From: Bifidobacteriaceae bacterium
Lineage (GTDB): Bacteria > Actinomycetota > Actinomycetes > Actinomycetales > WQXJ01
DNA length: 31,221 nucleotides
Assembly (NCBI GenBank): GCA_031279575.1
Contig: JAITIG010000108.1
Coordinates: forward strand, 1 to 31,221
Reading direction: 5' to 3'
Shown here: positions 16,612-24,847 of the stretch, one piece after another
How the letters are laid out: each line of letters opens with the position of its first letter
Numbering within the stretch: position 1 is the stretch's first letter
Position numbers and translations under genes: made by a program
The notes under the pieces: model-generated
Databases searched by the model: none
The model's input: only the letters and a program-made list of their open reading frames with translations
What the model was told of the DNA's origin: nothing

Positions 16612-17181
16612 TCAGCGCCGGTCAACCGGGCGGCGCCGGCCGGGGCGGCCAAACTGCTGCCGCGCCCACAAGGCGATGAGGCCGGCCCCGGCCAGGCTGC
16701 CCAGCAGCGGCAGCACCCACCGGCCCGGGGCCACGGCCTCGGACCGGATCTGGCTCTTCGACCCGATGCGCAGGTCGGCCGGGGAATCCGGGTTGTAGCT
16801 GACCGTCTCGAGGGTGTCCGCCTTGAACCGTTCCAAGGCCTCGGCCGGGACCGCCCGCTGCGCCGTGCTGCCAGCCACCTCGGCCAAATGCCGCTCGGTG
16901 ACGCGCCCCTGGGCGGTCTCGAAGCCGAGCTCCAAATCAAACACCACTTTGTAGGTGCTGGTCCTGGTCTTGGTGGAGCGGCTGCCCAAATCGCTTGAGA
17001 CGACATCGGCCTGGTAAACCACCGCCCGCGCCTCCTGCCAGCGCGGCAGTTGGCCAAGCGCGAACACCAAATCGCCCAGGCGCCCGGCCAGCATAAACCC
17101 GCCCACGGCCAAGAAAGACGCGCCCACCAGCAAGGCCAAAACCGGGCCGGAGCGCCGGGCCGGCCGATTGTTCAATCCCAC
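16612..17181 (-). CDS. DUF3592-like two-helix membrane protein
   Basis: A 189-residue protein with a transmembrane helix near the N-terminus (PVLALLVGASFLAVGGFML) and a second near the C-terminus (WVLPLLGSLAGAGLIALWA), ending in a basic tail. Between them is a soluble beta-rich domain with W-x-E-A-R-AVVYQADVV, a KTRTSTYKVVFDLEL strand and VSYNPDSPADLRI, the pattern of DUF3592, whose function is unknown. The GTG at 17181 is chosen as start (with a TTG at 17175 as alternative; GGGGGG/GGTGGG lie just ahead). Longer starts would run into the divergent gntR promoter and add low-complexity residues. It lies upstream of and co-directional with the giant surface-protein gene, 220 nt away. Whether they are linked is unclear. 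Confidence 0.7.
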   Translation of the reverse strand: MGLNNRPARRSGPVLALLVGASFLAVGGFMLAGRLGDLVFALGQLPRWQEARAVVYQADVVSSDLGSRSTKTRTSTYKVVFDLELGFETAQGRVTERHLAEVAGSTAQRAVPAEALERFKADTLETVSYNPDSPADLRIGSKSQIRSEAVAPGRWVLPLLGSLAGAGLIALWARQQFGRPGRRRPVDRR

Positions 17182-17217
17182 CCCCCAATGCTCCCACGCC
17201 GCCCGCCCGCCGGGCGC

Positions 17218-17257
17218 TTGACAGCCGCCCCCCGGTCCTGTACCTGTATGGACATGT
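17218..17257 (+). promoter_or_regulatory. gntR promoter with overlapping inverted-repeat operator
   Basis: A perfect -35 TTGACA (17218-17223) is followed after 17 bp by TACCTG (17241-17246), a weak -10. The near-perfect inverted repeat ACCTGT-ATGG-ACATGT (17242-17257) covers the -10 and the first codons. It is a natural site for the GntR-family product, implying autorepression. The predicted start site falls at about 17252-17254, so the mRNA may be leaderless from the ATG at 17254. Confidence 0.5.
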
Positions 17258-18006
17258 CCCGGCACTCAGGCAACGCCAACACCAAGGCGATGACCAAGAA
17301 AGACCAGATAGTCAACAGCCTCACGGAGCAAATCCAAGGCGGGGAAATCGGCCTGGGGGAGCGCCTGGCCGGCGAGAAGGCCCTCGCCACCCAGTTCCAG
17401 GTCTCGCGCGGGACAGTCCGCCAAGCCCTCGGCGAGCTGCAGCGCCGCCGCCTGATCGAGACCCGCAGCGGGGTCGGCTCGGTGGTCATCTACGACGGCC
17501 AAACCATCGACCACGCCCAAGGCTGGACCTCGGCCCTGTCAGATATATCGCGCGCCGTCACCACCGAGGTGCTGGCCATCCGCGCGGTCGACCGCCGCGC
17601 CGTGCCGCAGCTGCCCGCCGCGGCGCCAGGCGCCAGCTTTGTGCTGGTGGCCCGGCGGCGCAGCGCCCCCGCCCCGGACGGCGCCTCCCAACCGGTCTCG
17701 CTCGAGCACTCCTACGTGCCCAACTCCGGCTTCCTCGCCAGCCTGCCCGCCAACGGCCTGCTCGACGGCTCGCTCACCGCCAGCCTGAGCCGGGCCGGCT
17801 TGGCGGACTCCCACGGCGAGCAGCGAGTCTCCCTCCGCCTGCTGGACCCGGAGGCGGCCGAGCTGCTGGCCAGGCCGGCCGGCACGCCGTTCCTGCAGAC
17901 GGTTCGCACCTCCTTCGCGGCCGACGGCCGGTTTGTCGAGCATGTGGTCTCGCTGCTGGACCCAGCCCACTTCACCGTCTCGGCCAAGTTCGGCCTGGCC
18001 CCGTGA
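17254..18006 (+). CDS. GntR-family (HutC/UTRA-type) transcriptional regulator
   Basis: A 250-residue DNA-binding protein. A winged helix occupies about 15-80 (QIVNSLTEQIQGG, LAGEKALATQFQVSRGTVRQ, ELQRRRLIETRSGVGSVV). A C-terminal UTRA ligand-binding domain lies at about 95-245, where HutC-subfamily members bind small effectors, often sugars or sugar phosphates. ATG choices are 17248, 17254 and 17290; I chose 17254 because it coincides with the predicted transcription start. It overlaps the next gene by 4 bp (GTGA), forming an operon with an ADP-ribosylglycohydrolase-family enzyme and a PfkB kinase, like E. coli yegW beside yegU and yegV. It probably senses the substrate of those enzymes; the ligand is unknown. 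Confidence 0.85.
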   Translation: MSRHSGNANTKAMTKKDQIVNSLTEQIQGGEIGLGERLAGEKALATQFQVSRGTVRQALGELQRRRLIETRSGVGSVVIYDGQTIDHAQGWTSALSDISRAVTTEVLAIRAVDRRAVPQLPAAAPGASFVLVARRRSAPAPDGASQPVSLEHSYVPNSGFLASLPANGLLDGSLTASLSRAGLADSHGEQRVSLRLLDPEAAELLARPAGTPFLQTVRTSFAADGRFVEHVVSLLDPAHFTVSAKFGLAP

Positions 18007-19022
18007 TCGGGTTGGCCCCGGCGCTGGCCCGCCCGGCCAGCCAAGCCGAGCGAGCCCACGGCGCCCTGGCCGGGCTGGCGCTGGGGGACGCCCTCGGCAT
18101 GCCCACCCAAGCCATGCCGCGCGAGCTGATAGCCGAGCGCTTCGGCGCCATCACCACCCTGGTGGCCGCCCCCGCCGACCAGCCGATCTCACCTGGCCAA
18201 GCCGCCGGCGCCGTGACCGATGACACCGAGCAGGCCTTGATCGTGGCCCGCCTGCTGATCGAGGGCGGCGGCCGGATCGCGCCGGGCAAGCTGGCCGGGG
18301 CGCTTGGCGCCTGGGAGGAGCGCATGATTGAGCGCGGCTCGCATGATCTGCTGGGACCTTCCACCAAGGCGGCCCTGGCCGCCCTCAAAGCGGGCGCCGA
18401 CCCGAGCCAGAGCGGGCGGTTGGGCACCACCAACGGCGCGGCCATGCGCGTCGCGCCGGTCGGCATCGCCCAGCGGCCGGGGGCGGAGCTGTGGCGGCGC
18501 GTCCAAGAGGCCACCACCGTGACCCACGGCACCACGCTGGGGCTGGCCGGGGCGCACGCCGTGGCGGCGGCCGTGTCCTGCGGCATCGACGGCCGCGAGC
18601 CCAGCGAGGCGGTGATCGCCGGGATCGCGGCGGCGCACTTCGCCGCCCAGCGCGGCGTCTGGGTGGCGGGCGCGGACATCGCGGCCCGCTTCGACGCCTT
18701 GGCGCCGCTGGCCCGCGAACTGCCCGAGGCCATGTTCGCCGCCTTCCTCTACGAGGTGGTGGGGACCTCGGTCCAGTCCCAAGAGTCTGTGGTGGCGGCG
18801 CTGCTGCTGGTGGAGCGCTACGCCGACGAGCCCTTCGCGGCCTTGACCACGGCCGCCTCGCTGGGCGGCGACACCGACACCATCGCCGCCATCGCCGGGG
18901 CCATCCTGGGGGCCTGCCGCGGCGTGGCGGCCTTCCCGGCCCCGGAGTTGGCCACCGTCTCGCAGGTCAACCAGCTGGATTTGGCGGGCTTGTCCGCCCG
19001 GCTGCTGGCGCTGAGGTCATGA
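18003..19022 (+). CDS. ADP-ribosylglycohydrolase-family protein (YegU-like)
   Basis: A 339-residue protein of the ARH/DraG fold, a Mg-dependent N- or O-glycosidic hydrolase. Visible metal-site motifs are GDALG at 28-32, TDDTE at 72-76 and GGDTDT at 288-293, all intact. The family includes enzymes that remove ADP-ribose from proteins. However, placement between a GntR/UTRA regulator and a PfkB sugar kinase suggests a catabolic nucleosidase-like role, releasing ribose or a related sugar from a small molecule, as suspected for E. coli YegU; this is inference. GTG start at 18003 lies in a 4-bp overlap with gntR, and its end overlaps the kinase by 4 bp, so all three are translationally coupled. 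Confidence 0.88.
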   Translation: MIGLAPALARPASQAERAHGALAGLALGDALGMPTQAMPRELIAERFGAITTLVAAPADQPISPGQAAGAVTDDTEQALIVARLLIEGGGRIAPGKLAGALGAWEERMIERGSHDLLGPSTKAALAALKAGADPSQSGRLGTTNGAAMRVAPVGIAQRPGAELWRRVQEATTVTHGTTLGLAGAHAVAAAVSCGIDGREPSEAVIAGIAAAHFAAQRGVWVAGADIAARFDALAPLARELPEAMFAAFLYEVVGTSVQSQESVVAALLLVERYADEPFAALTTAASLGGDTDTIAAIAGAILGACRGVAAFPAPELATVSQVNQLDLAGLSARLLALRS

Positions 19023-20086
19023 GCCGGGTGAGCGGCCACGCCCTAGGACGGCTCATCCACACCGGCCAGGTGCTGGTCGATTTGGCCTTGCGCGTGGGGG
19101 CGCTGCCCGCCCGGGGCGGCGACGCGCTGGCGCGCTCGCACCTGATCCGGCCGGGGGGTGGTTTCAACGTCATGGCCGCGGCCCGGCGCGACGGCGCCGC
19201 GGTGGTCTACACCGGCGGCCACGGGCGCGGGCCGTTTGGGGATTTGGCCCGCGCCGCGCTGGCGGCCGAGGGCGTGGCCCTGACCGCGCCGCCCAGCCCC
19301 GCCCGCGACACCGGTTTTTCCATCGCCTTGGTGGACGATGCCGCCGAGCGCACCTTTGTCTCCGCGCCGGGGGCCGAGTTCGACGCCTCCCCGGCCGCCT
19401 TGGCCCAGGCGGGCGCGGCGCCCGGCGACTTGGTCTATGTTTCCGGCTACTCGCTGGCCAACGCGGCCAAATGGGCGGCCCTGGAGGCCTGGCTGGAGCG
19501 CTTGGACCCCGCCGTGCCGCTGCTGGTGGACGCCTCGCCGCTGGTGGGCGAGTTGCCCCGGGCGGCGCTGGGCTACCTGGCCGGCCGCGGCCCGGCCGGC
19601 CGGCCGGTGGTGTGGAGCCTGAACCTGCGCGAGGCGGTGGCCCTGGCCGGCCGCCCAGACCTCTGGGCGGGCGCGGCGGGCGCGGCTGGCGGGGCGGGCT
19701 TGGGGGCGCGCCTGGCGGCCGTGCTGGCGCCGGTGGCGAGCCTGGCCGGGGGCGAGGCGGGCGGGGCCGGCGCCAACTTGGCCGCCGCGCTGGCCCTGGC
19801 CTTGGGCGGCGCCGTGGTGCTGCGCCTGGGCGCCCAAGGCGCGCTGGTGGCGCCGGCGGCCCCCGGCCCGGTGGCCGCGCTGCCGGCCCACCCGGTGGCG
19901 GCGGTCGACACCAACGGCGCCGGGGACGCCCACTGCGGCGTGGTGGCGGCGGCCCTGCTGCGCGGCGCCCCATTGGTCGAAGCTGTGGCGCGGGCCAATG
20001 TGGCGGCCGCCTTGGCGGCCGCCCAGGCGGGCCCCGGCACCGCCCCCACCGGGGCCGAGATAGACGCCGCCATCGGCCTGCGCTAA
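19019..20086 (+). CDS. PfkB-family carbohydrate kinase (YegV-like)
   Basis: A 355-residue ribokinase-fold ATP-dependent kinase. GGGFN at 46-50 is the N-terminal substrate-binding signature. DTNGAGD at 297-303 holds the anion hole and the catalytic Asp 303. Family length is usually 300-340; the extra length is an Ala/Gly-rich stretch around 220-250 (about 19680-19780). It starts at the ATG in the ATGA overlap with the preceding stop. It probably phosphorylates the sugar or nucleoside released by the upstream glycohydrolase. No transporter gene follows, unlike E. coli yegT-yegU-yegV. The substrate cannot be read from the sequence. Confidence 0.88.
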   Translation: MSRVSGHALGRLIHTGQVLVDLALRVGALPARGGDALARSHLIRPGGGFNVMAAARRDGAAVVYTGGHGRGPFGDLARAALAAEGVALTAPPSPARDTGFSIALVDDAAERTFVSAPGAEFDASPAALAQAGAAPGDLVYVSGYSLANAAKWAALEAWLERLDPAVPLLVDASPLVGELPRAALGYLAGRGPAGRPVVWSLNLREAVALAGRPDLWAGAAGAAGGAGLGARLAAVLAPVASLAGGEAGGAGANLAAALALALGGAVVLRLGAQGALVAPAAPGPVAALPAHPVAAVDTNGAGDAHCGVVAAALLRGAPLVEAVARANVAAALAAAQAGPGTAPTGAEIDAAIGLR

Positions 20087-20127
20087 GGGCGGACGCCGCC
20101 GGGCGGCGTGGCCCGGCCGCGATAGGG

Positions 20128-20246
20128 TATAGTCCTTAGGTCTTCAGGAGCCTTCGCGACCCCTGGATTTTCGAGTGCCGCCGCCAATCTGGCCGCGTCG
20201 CCGCGTGTTCGGGTCCGCACCGGCGCCGCCGCCAACCTGGCGGCGG
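20128..20246 (+). promoter_or_regulatory. Leader of the DEAD-box helicase gene: possible -10, 48-bp direct repeat and hairpin
   Basis: The 201-nt gap before the helicase contains TATAGT (20128-20133), a good -10 with no clear -35. It also contains two 21-nt near-copies of GCCGCCGCCAAyCTGGC at 20177 and 20225, 48 bp apart. The second forms a perfect 8-bp stem, CCGCCGCC/GGCGGCGG (20226-20246). Long structured leaders are common before cold-induced helicase genes, but nothing here proves that. Confidence 0.35.
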
Positions 20247-20287
20247 GACCGCGCTCCACGAACAGTGAAATGGTGTGAACCAACCCA

Positions 20288-22648
20288 ATGATTATCGCCT
20301 CTGAGCGCTTCGCGCCCGCCGCCTTCGGCTTCATCGACCCCGCCGCGCCCGATGGCGCGGGCTTCGCCGAGACCCCCGCCCCGGCCGCCCCGGACAACGG
20401 CCACCGCCGCGACCTCGGCCGCAAGCCCGAGCCGCGCCCCGAACCCGACCTGCGCCCCGAGCCCAGGCCGGAACCCGAGCCGGAGCCCGAGCCGGAGCTT
20501 GAGTCGCGCCCTGAGCCGCAACCCGAGCCCGAGCCCGAGCTGGAGCCCGAGCCGGAGCCCGAGCCAGAGCTTGAGTTGCGCCCTGAGCCGCAACCCGAGC
20601 CCGAGCCCGAGCCAGAGCTTGCGTTGCGCCCTGAGCCGCAACCCGAGCCCGAGCCCGAGCGGCGCGCCGAGGCTGAGCTGCGTTCCGAGCCGGAACCCGA
20701 GGCCGCGCCTGAGCCCGAGCGGCGGCGCGGGCCGGAGCCGGAGGCCGGCGCCGAGCCCGAGCCCGGGCGCGAGGCGGAGCCGGAGGCGGCCGGCCCGGAG
20801 CCGGCCCGGGGGTTCGACGGCCTCGGCCTGCCGCCCAACCTGCTGGCGGTGACAAAGAAACTCGGCTTCGCCCAGCCCACCGAGATCCAGTTGGCGGCCA
20901 TCCCGCCGCTGCTGGCCGGGCGCGACATCGTGGGCGTGGCGCAAACCGGGACGGGCAAAACGGCGGCCTTCGGGCTGCCCCTGCTGGCCGGCATCGTGCC
21001 AGCCGAGGCCACCACCCAGGCGCTGGTGCTGGCGCCAACCCGGGAACTGGCCCTCCAAGTCGCCACCGCGATCGAGGCGCTGGCCCAAACCACCCCCGGC
21101 GTGCGCGTGGCCGCCATCTACGGCGGCGCGCCCTACGTGCCGCAAAAGCGGGCCCTGGAGGCCGGCGCGCACATTGTGGTGGGGACGCCGGGGCGCGTCA
21201 TCGACCACCTGGAGCGCGGCACCTTCGCCTTGGCGGACCTGCGCTACCTGGTGTTGGACGAGGGCGATGAGATGCTGCGCATGGGCTTCGCGGAGGAAGT
21301 CGACGTCATCTTGGCCCAGGCCCCGGCCGACCGCCAGACGGCGCTGTTCTCCGCCACCATGCCGCCCGCCATCCGCGCCACCGCCCAACGCCACCTGCGC
21401 GACCCGCTGCGAGTCTCGGGCGCGGCCGGGGCGGCGGCCGCGGCCGGCGTGGACCAGCGCTACGCCGTGGTGCCGTTCCGGCACAAAGTCGAGGCCCTGG
21501 CGCGCATCTTGGCCACGGCCGAGGCGCGGGCGGCGATCGTGTTTGTGCGCACCCGGGCCGATGTCGAAGAAGTCGGCCAAGCCCTGGTGGCGCGCGGCTT
21601 GAACGCGGCCGGCATCTCCGGCGACGTCTCCCAGCGCGAGCGCGAGCGGACCGTCGAGCGCCTGCGCGACGGCCGCCTCGATGTGCTGGTGGCGACCGAC
21701 GTGGCGGCCCGCGGCCTGGATGTGGAGCGGGTCGACCTGGTGGTCAACTTCGACCTGCCGCGCGAGGGCGAGGCCTACGTCCACCGCATCGGGCGGACCG
21801 GGCGGGCCGGGCGGGCCGGGGTCTCGTTCTCGTTTGTGACACCGGCCGAGCGCGGCCGGCTGCGCAACATTGAGCGGGTGGCGGGCGGCCCGCTGCGCGA
21901 GCACCCCATCCCGACCGCCGCCGAGGTGGTGCGCCTGAAGTACGCCGCCCTGCTGGCCCGGGTGCCCGAGCGGGTCGAGGCCGGGCGCCTCGACCTCGCC
22001 TACGGCGCGGTCACCGAGGCGATCGAGGCCGGCTTGGACCCGGTGGCGTTGGCCGCCGCCCTGGCCGCCTTGTCAGTCGACGATGCCGCCGGGTCGGCCG
22101 CCAGCCGCAAGGACGGCGGCCTCGACGCGGCCCTGGCGGAGCTGCGCGAACGCGAGCAGCGCGGCGCCGGGCGGCGCGACGAGCGCGGCCGGCGCGGCGG
22201 CGAGGGCCGGTCTGGCCCAGGCGCCAGGGGCCGGGGCGAGCGCGGCCGGGGCGAGCGCGACTGGGCCGGCGGGCGCGAGGCCGGCTGGGAGCGCGGCCGG
22301 GGCGAGCGCGATTGGGCCGGCGGGCGCGAGGCCGGCTGGGAGCGGGGCCCAGGCGACCGCGACCGCGGCCGCGGCGGGCGCCTGGAGGGCCGGCGCGGCG
22401 CCCAGCGCTATTGGATCGGGGTGGGCCACGACCACGGCGCGGCGCCCGGCGCGATTGTCGGCGCCATCACCGGCGAAACCCAGCTGCGCGGCTCCGACCT
22501 GGGCCGCATCGAGATGTTCCGCCACTTCTCCCTGGTTGAGATCGACGCCCCGCTGTCCCGCGACACCATGCGCCACCTGGCCAAAACCCGCGTGGCCGGC
22601 CGGGCGCTGAAAATCCGCCCCGACGCCGGCCCCTCCCCCCGCGACTAG
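20288..22648 (+). CDS. deaD: DEAD-box ATP-dependent RNA helicase, DeaD/CsdA type
   Basis: A 786-residue RNA helicase, likely for ribosome assembly, RNA decay or cold adaptation. Residues about 45-170 are a Pro-Glu repeat tail. The core has the Q motif (GFAQPTEIQ, 193-201), AQTGTGKT (218-225), PTREL (250-254), TPGR (300-303), DEGD (324-327) in place of DEAD, SAT (355-357), [11 protein letters not shown] and [12 protein letters not shown] basic RGERG/RD-rich linker with a duplicated 17-residue unit ([17 protein letters not shown]) follows. The C-terminal 79 residues (from YWIGVG, 708) are the DbpA/CsdA RNA-binding domain. The acidic N-terminal and basic C-terminal low-complexity tails could promote condensation (inference). 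The ATG start lacks a clear Shine-Dalgarno. Confidence 0.93.
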   Translation: MIIASERFAPAAFGFIDPAAPDGAGFAETPAPAAPDNGHRRDLGRKPEPRPEPDLRPEPRPEPEPEPEPELESRPEPQPEPEPELEPEPEPEPELELRPEPQPEPEPEPELALRPEPQPEPEPERRAEAELRSEPEPEAAPEPERRRGPEPEAGAEPEPGREAEPEAAGPEPARGFDGLGLPPNLLAVTKKLGFAQPTEIQLAAIPPLLAGRDIVGVAQTGTGKTAAFGLPLLAGIVPAEATTQALVLAPTRELALQVATAIEALAQTTPGVRVAAIYGGAPYVPQKRALEAGAHIVVGTPGRVIDHLERGTFALADLRYLVLDEGDEMLRMGFAEEVDVILAQAPADRQTALFSATMPPAIRATAQRHLRDPLRVSGAAGAAAAAGVDQRYAVVPFRHKVEALARILATAEARAAIVFVRTRADVEEVGQALVARGLNAAGISGDVSQRERERTVERLRDGRLDVLVATDVAARGLDVERVDLVVNFDLPREGEAYVHRIGRTGRAGRAGVSFSFVTPAERGRLRNIERVAGGPLREHPIPTAAEVVRLKYAALLARVPERVEAGRLDLAYGAVTEAIEAGLDPVALAAALAALSVDDAAGSAASRKDGGLDAALAELREREQRGAGRRDERGRRGGEGRSGPGARGRGERGRGERDWAGGREAGWERGRGERDWAGGREAGWERGPGDRDRGRGGRLEGRRGAQRYWIGVGHDHGAAPGAIVGAITGETQLRGSDLGRIEMFRHFSLVEIDAPLSRDTMRHLAKTRVAGRALKIRPDAGPSPRD
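20495..20662 (+). repeat. Coding minisatellite encoding Pro-Glu repeats
   Basis: Units beginning GAGCTTG recur at 20495, 20567 and 20615: a 48-bp unit (16 codons, reading [16 protein letters not shown]), with one copy extended by 24 bp. Smaller 6-bp GAGCCC units lie between them. Near-identity makes length variation between strains likely; all steps keep frame. Confidence 0.75.
22247..22348 (+). repeat. 51-bp tandem duplication in the helicase linker
   Basis: Two adjacent 51-bp copies (22247-22297 and 22298-22348) differ at only a few positions and encode [17 protein letters not shown] twice. Recent in-frame duplication. Confidence 0.8.
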
Positions 22649-22663
22649 CCGGCCCCGAGCCCC

Positions 22664-23923
22664 ATGACCGCGCCCAGGCCGCCCGAGGTCAGTGTGACCG
22701 GCCGCGCCCTGCCGGCCAATTGGCGCTCGATGCTGGTGTTCATCTGGAGCGGGCAGGCCTTTTCGATTGTCACCAGCTTCGCGGCCGTGTTCGCCGCCAT
22801 CTGGTACATCACGGCGACCACCAATTCCGCGCTCTGGCTGGCCATGGCCACCATGGCCTCGCTGCTGCCGACCGGCCTGCTGAGCCCGTTTGGCGGGATG
22901 CTGGCGGACCGCTTCAACCGCCGCACCCTGATGCTGCTGGCGGACGGGATCGTGGGGCTGGCCTCGGCCCTGCTGGGGCTGGCGATTTGGCTGGGCCGGG
23001 CCAACCTGGGGCTGATCCTGGGGATTTTGGTGGTGCGCGGGGTGGCCCAAGCCTTCCACACGCCGGCCATGATGGCGGCCATGCCGCTGCTGGTGCCCGA
23101 GCGCCACCTGGTGCGGGTCAACTCGCTGTCGCAGATCTTGTGGAGCGCGGCGGGAATCGGGGCGCCCGCGTTGGGGATCTTGTTTTACGAGACGATCGGC
23201 TTGCACTGGGTGATGCTCCTGGACGCGGCCGGCGCCGCCATCGCCTGCCTGGGCTTGGCGGTGGTCGCCATCCCAACTGTGCGCGACCAGTCGATGGAGG
23301 GGCAGGGCGTGATGGCCAACCTGGCGGACGGCCTGCGCGCCATCCGCGCCAGCCGGGGCCTGTACGCCCTGATGTGGCTGTGTGTCGGCGCGATGGTGGT
23401 GTTCATGCCGGTCGGCTCGCTCTTCCCGCTCATGACCTACCAGCACTTCGGCGGCACCGGCTACATGGGGGCGCTGATCGAGGCCGTCTGGGGGGTGAGC
23501 ATGCTGGTCGGCTCGGGTGTGCTGCTGGCCTGGGGCGGGGGGCGGCGCCTGGTGCGGCTGGTGGTCGCCTCGGGCTTGGCGACCGGCCTGCTGATAGCCG
23601 CCTGCGGGGCCTTGCCAAGCACCTGGTTTTGGGCTTTTGCCGTGCTCACCGGCCTGATGGGGTTTGTCTGCTCGTTCTACAACGGGCCTTTGATCACGCT
23701 CGTCCAACGCCATGTGGCCGAGGCCAAGCACGGCCGCGCGATGGGCCTGTTCTCCTCCGCCATGTCGCTGGCCAGCCCCATCGGCCTGGTGGTGAGCGGC
23801 TTCGCCGCCGAGCGGACGGGAATCGCGCTGTGGTTTTTGATCTGCGGTCTGATCATGGCCGCGATCACCCCGGTGGCGCTGGCACTGCCCTCGATCCGGG
23901 CTTTGGACCGCGCCCCGGGCTAG
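22664..23923 (+). CDS. MFS transporter, probable drug/metabolite exporter
   Basis: A 419-residue integral membrane protein of the major facilitator superfamily with the hydrophobicity of about 10-12 helices. Motif A between helices 2 and 3 is GGMLADRFNRRTL (about 77-89), typical of the MFS_3/macrolide- or enterobactin-exporter-like group. The N-terminal 20 residues are cytoplasmic. It starts 15 nt after the helicase stop, so it is probably co-transcribed with it. Substrate is unknown. Its stop overlaps the convergent YwaF-like gene by 4 bp. Confidence 0.88.
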   Translation: MTAPRPPEVSVTGRALPANWRSMLVFIWSGQAFSIVTSFAAVFAAIWYITATTNSALWLAMATMASLLPTGLLSPFGGMLADRFNRRTLMLLADGIVGLASALLGLAIWLGRANLGLILGILVVRGVAQAFHTPAMMAAMPLLVPERHLVRVNSLSQILWSAAGIGAPALGILFYETIGLHWVMLLDAAGAAIACLGLAVVAIPTVRDQSMEGQGVMANLADGLRAIRASRGLYALMWLCVGAMVVFMPVGSLFPLMTYQHFGGTGYMGALIEAVWGVSMLVGSGVLLAWGGGRRLVRLVVASGLATGLLIAACGALPSTWFWAFAVLTGLMGFVCSFYNGPLITLVQRHVAEAKHGRAMGLFSSAMSLASPIGLVVSGFAAERTGIALWFLICGLIMAAITPVALALPSIRALDRAPG

Positions 23924-24705
23924 GCCGGCTGGGCGCGGCGGCGCCGGCGCGCCTTTTGGACCGCGCTGACGGCGCTCCAGATGCCGAACATGGCCGCGAT
24001 CACCGCGCTGGCGGCGGCGAAGAGCACCGGCAGGTACATGGCCCGCCCAAAAATGCTGCCCAAGGTCTCAAGCAGGGTGCCCCGCTCCGGCCAGTTGACA
24101 AAGAAGTAGTTCGAGCCGAGCCACTTGTTGACCGGGTAGGCGATCGCCATCAGCGCCGCGCCCACGCCGATGGTGGCGGGGTAGTAGCGCCAGCTTGGCC
24201 GCCACCAGCCCATCGCGATGGGCGCCAGGGCCGCCACCACCGGCAAGATGTGCCCCGCATTGTGCAGAAAATAATGCACCGAGTAGAAGCTCAAATAGCG
24301 GAACATCTCGCCGGGGAAGATGATCGCCGCCAGCGCCGCCGGCAAACCCAGCCCAAAGCCGAAGTTGAGCAGCACCTGGTTGCGCCAAAGCAGCCCAATT
24401 GGCAGCAAAATGGAGGCCGACGTGCACAAATGCAGCGGCAGGTGGTCAATCCAGCGTTCGCCGGTGTCGGTTAGGCACATCAGGGCCGGCGGGACGATCC
24501 AAATGCTGAACACCCCCCAGGCGAGCCATTTGACGACCAGGTCCTGTTTGGCGGCCGGCACCCGCGTCAGCGCCCACACCGCCAGCGGGATGCTGGCCAG
24601 GGTCAAGGCGAGGTAGACCAGGTGGGCCGGGTCGCCCCAGACCCACAGTGTGGCCGCCGGGGCGCGCCGGGTGAACAGCAAGTCGTACCAGTCGCCGAAG
24701 TCCAT
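23920..24705 (-). CDS. TIGR02206/YwaF-family membrane protein
   Basis: A 261-residue polytopic membrane protein with about 6-7 helices. The family signature LPLHLCT lies at 89-95, with His 144, 148 and 152 in YSVHYFLHNAGH. The family (YwaF of Bacillus) has no settled function; it is related to eukaryotic TMEM164, reported to act as an acyltransferase with a Cys in the equivalent LPLHLC motif, so a lipid role is possible (inference). Start ATG at 24705 has GGAGG 8 nt upstream. A basic tail (KARRRRRAQPA) ends it. It lies downstream of the beta-propeller gene but behind a hairpin, so it is likely its own unit. Confidence 0.85.
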   Translation of the reverse strand: MDFGDWYDLLFTRRAPAATLWVWGDPAHLVYLALTLASIPLAVWALTRVPAAKQDLVVKWLAWGVFSIWIVPPALMCLTDTGERWIDHLPLHLCTSASILLPIGLLWRNQVLLNFGFGLGLPAALAAIIFPGEMFRYLSFYSVHYFLHNAGHILPVVAALAPIAMGWWRPSWRYYPATIGVGAALMAIAYPVNKWLGSNYFFVNWPERGTLLETLGSIFGRAMYLPVLFAAASAVIAAMFGIWSAVSAVQKARRRRRAQPA

Positions 24706-24766
24706 CGGCCGCGCCTCCGTTCGCGTCGGGGCCGGGAGGCGGCCGCCCGCCCCCGGGTCGCACGAT

Positions 24767-24791
24767 GCCGCCCCCCCACCCCGGGGGCGGC
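24767..24791 (-). terminator. Hairpin downstream of the beta-propeller gene
   Basis: GCCGCCCCC (24767-24775) and GGGGGCGGC (24783-24791) make a perfect 9-bp stem with a 7-nt loop in the 142-bp gap between the beta-propeller gene and the YwaF-like gene. No U-tract. It probably ends the sigma/beta-propeller transcript. Confidence 0.45.
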
Positions 24792-24847
24792 CCGCACCTC
24801 CGACATGCTACCGAGAGGCGCCCGCCCGCGTCAGCGCCCAGCGGGGT

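Noticed and set aside
17050..17253. A longer gntR start at 17050
   Set aside because: The added residues are low-complexity, overlap the DUF3592 gene and lie upstream of the TTGACA promoter.
20150..20278. A possible small peptide reading AAANLAA repeats in the helicase leader
   Set aside because: No start codon exists in that frame; the apparent peptide repeat reflects the 48-bp-spaced DNA repeat.
20422..20800. Short regular repeats that could suggest a CRISPR array
   Set aside because: They are in-frame Pro-Glu codons with no unique spacers; no cas genes are nearby.
20144..21904. A 586-codon open frame antisense to the helicase
   Set aside because: Low-complexity shadow of the Pro-Glu repeat and GC-rich codons; the plus frame has all helicase motifs.
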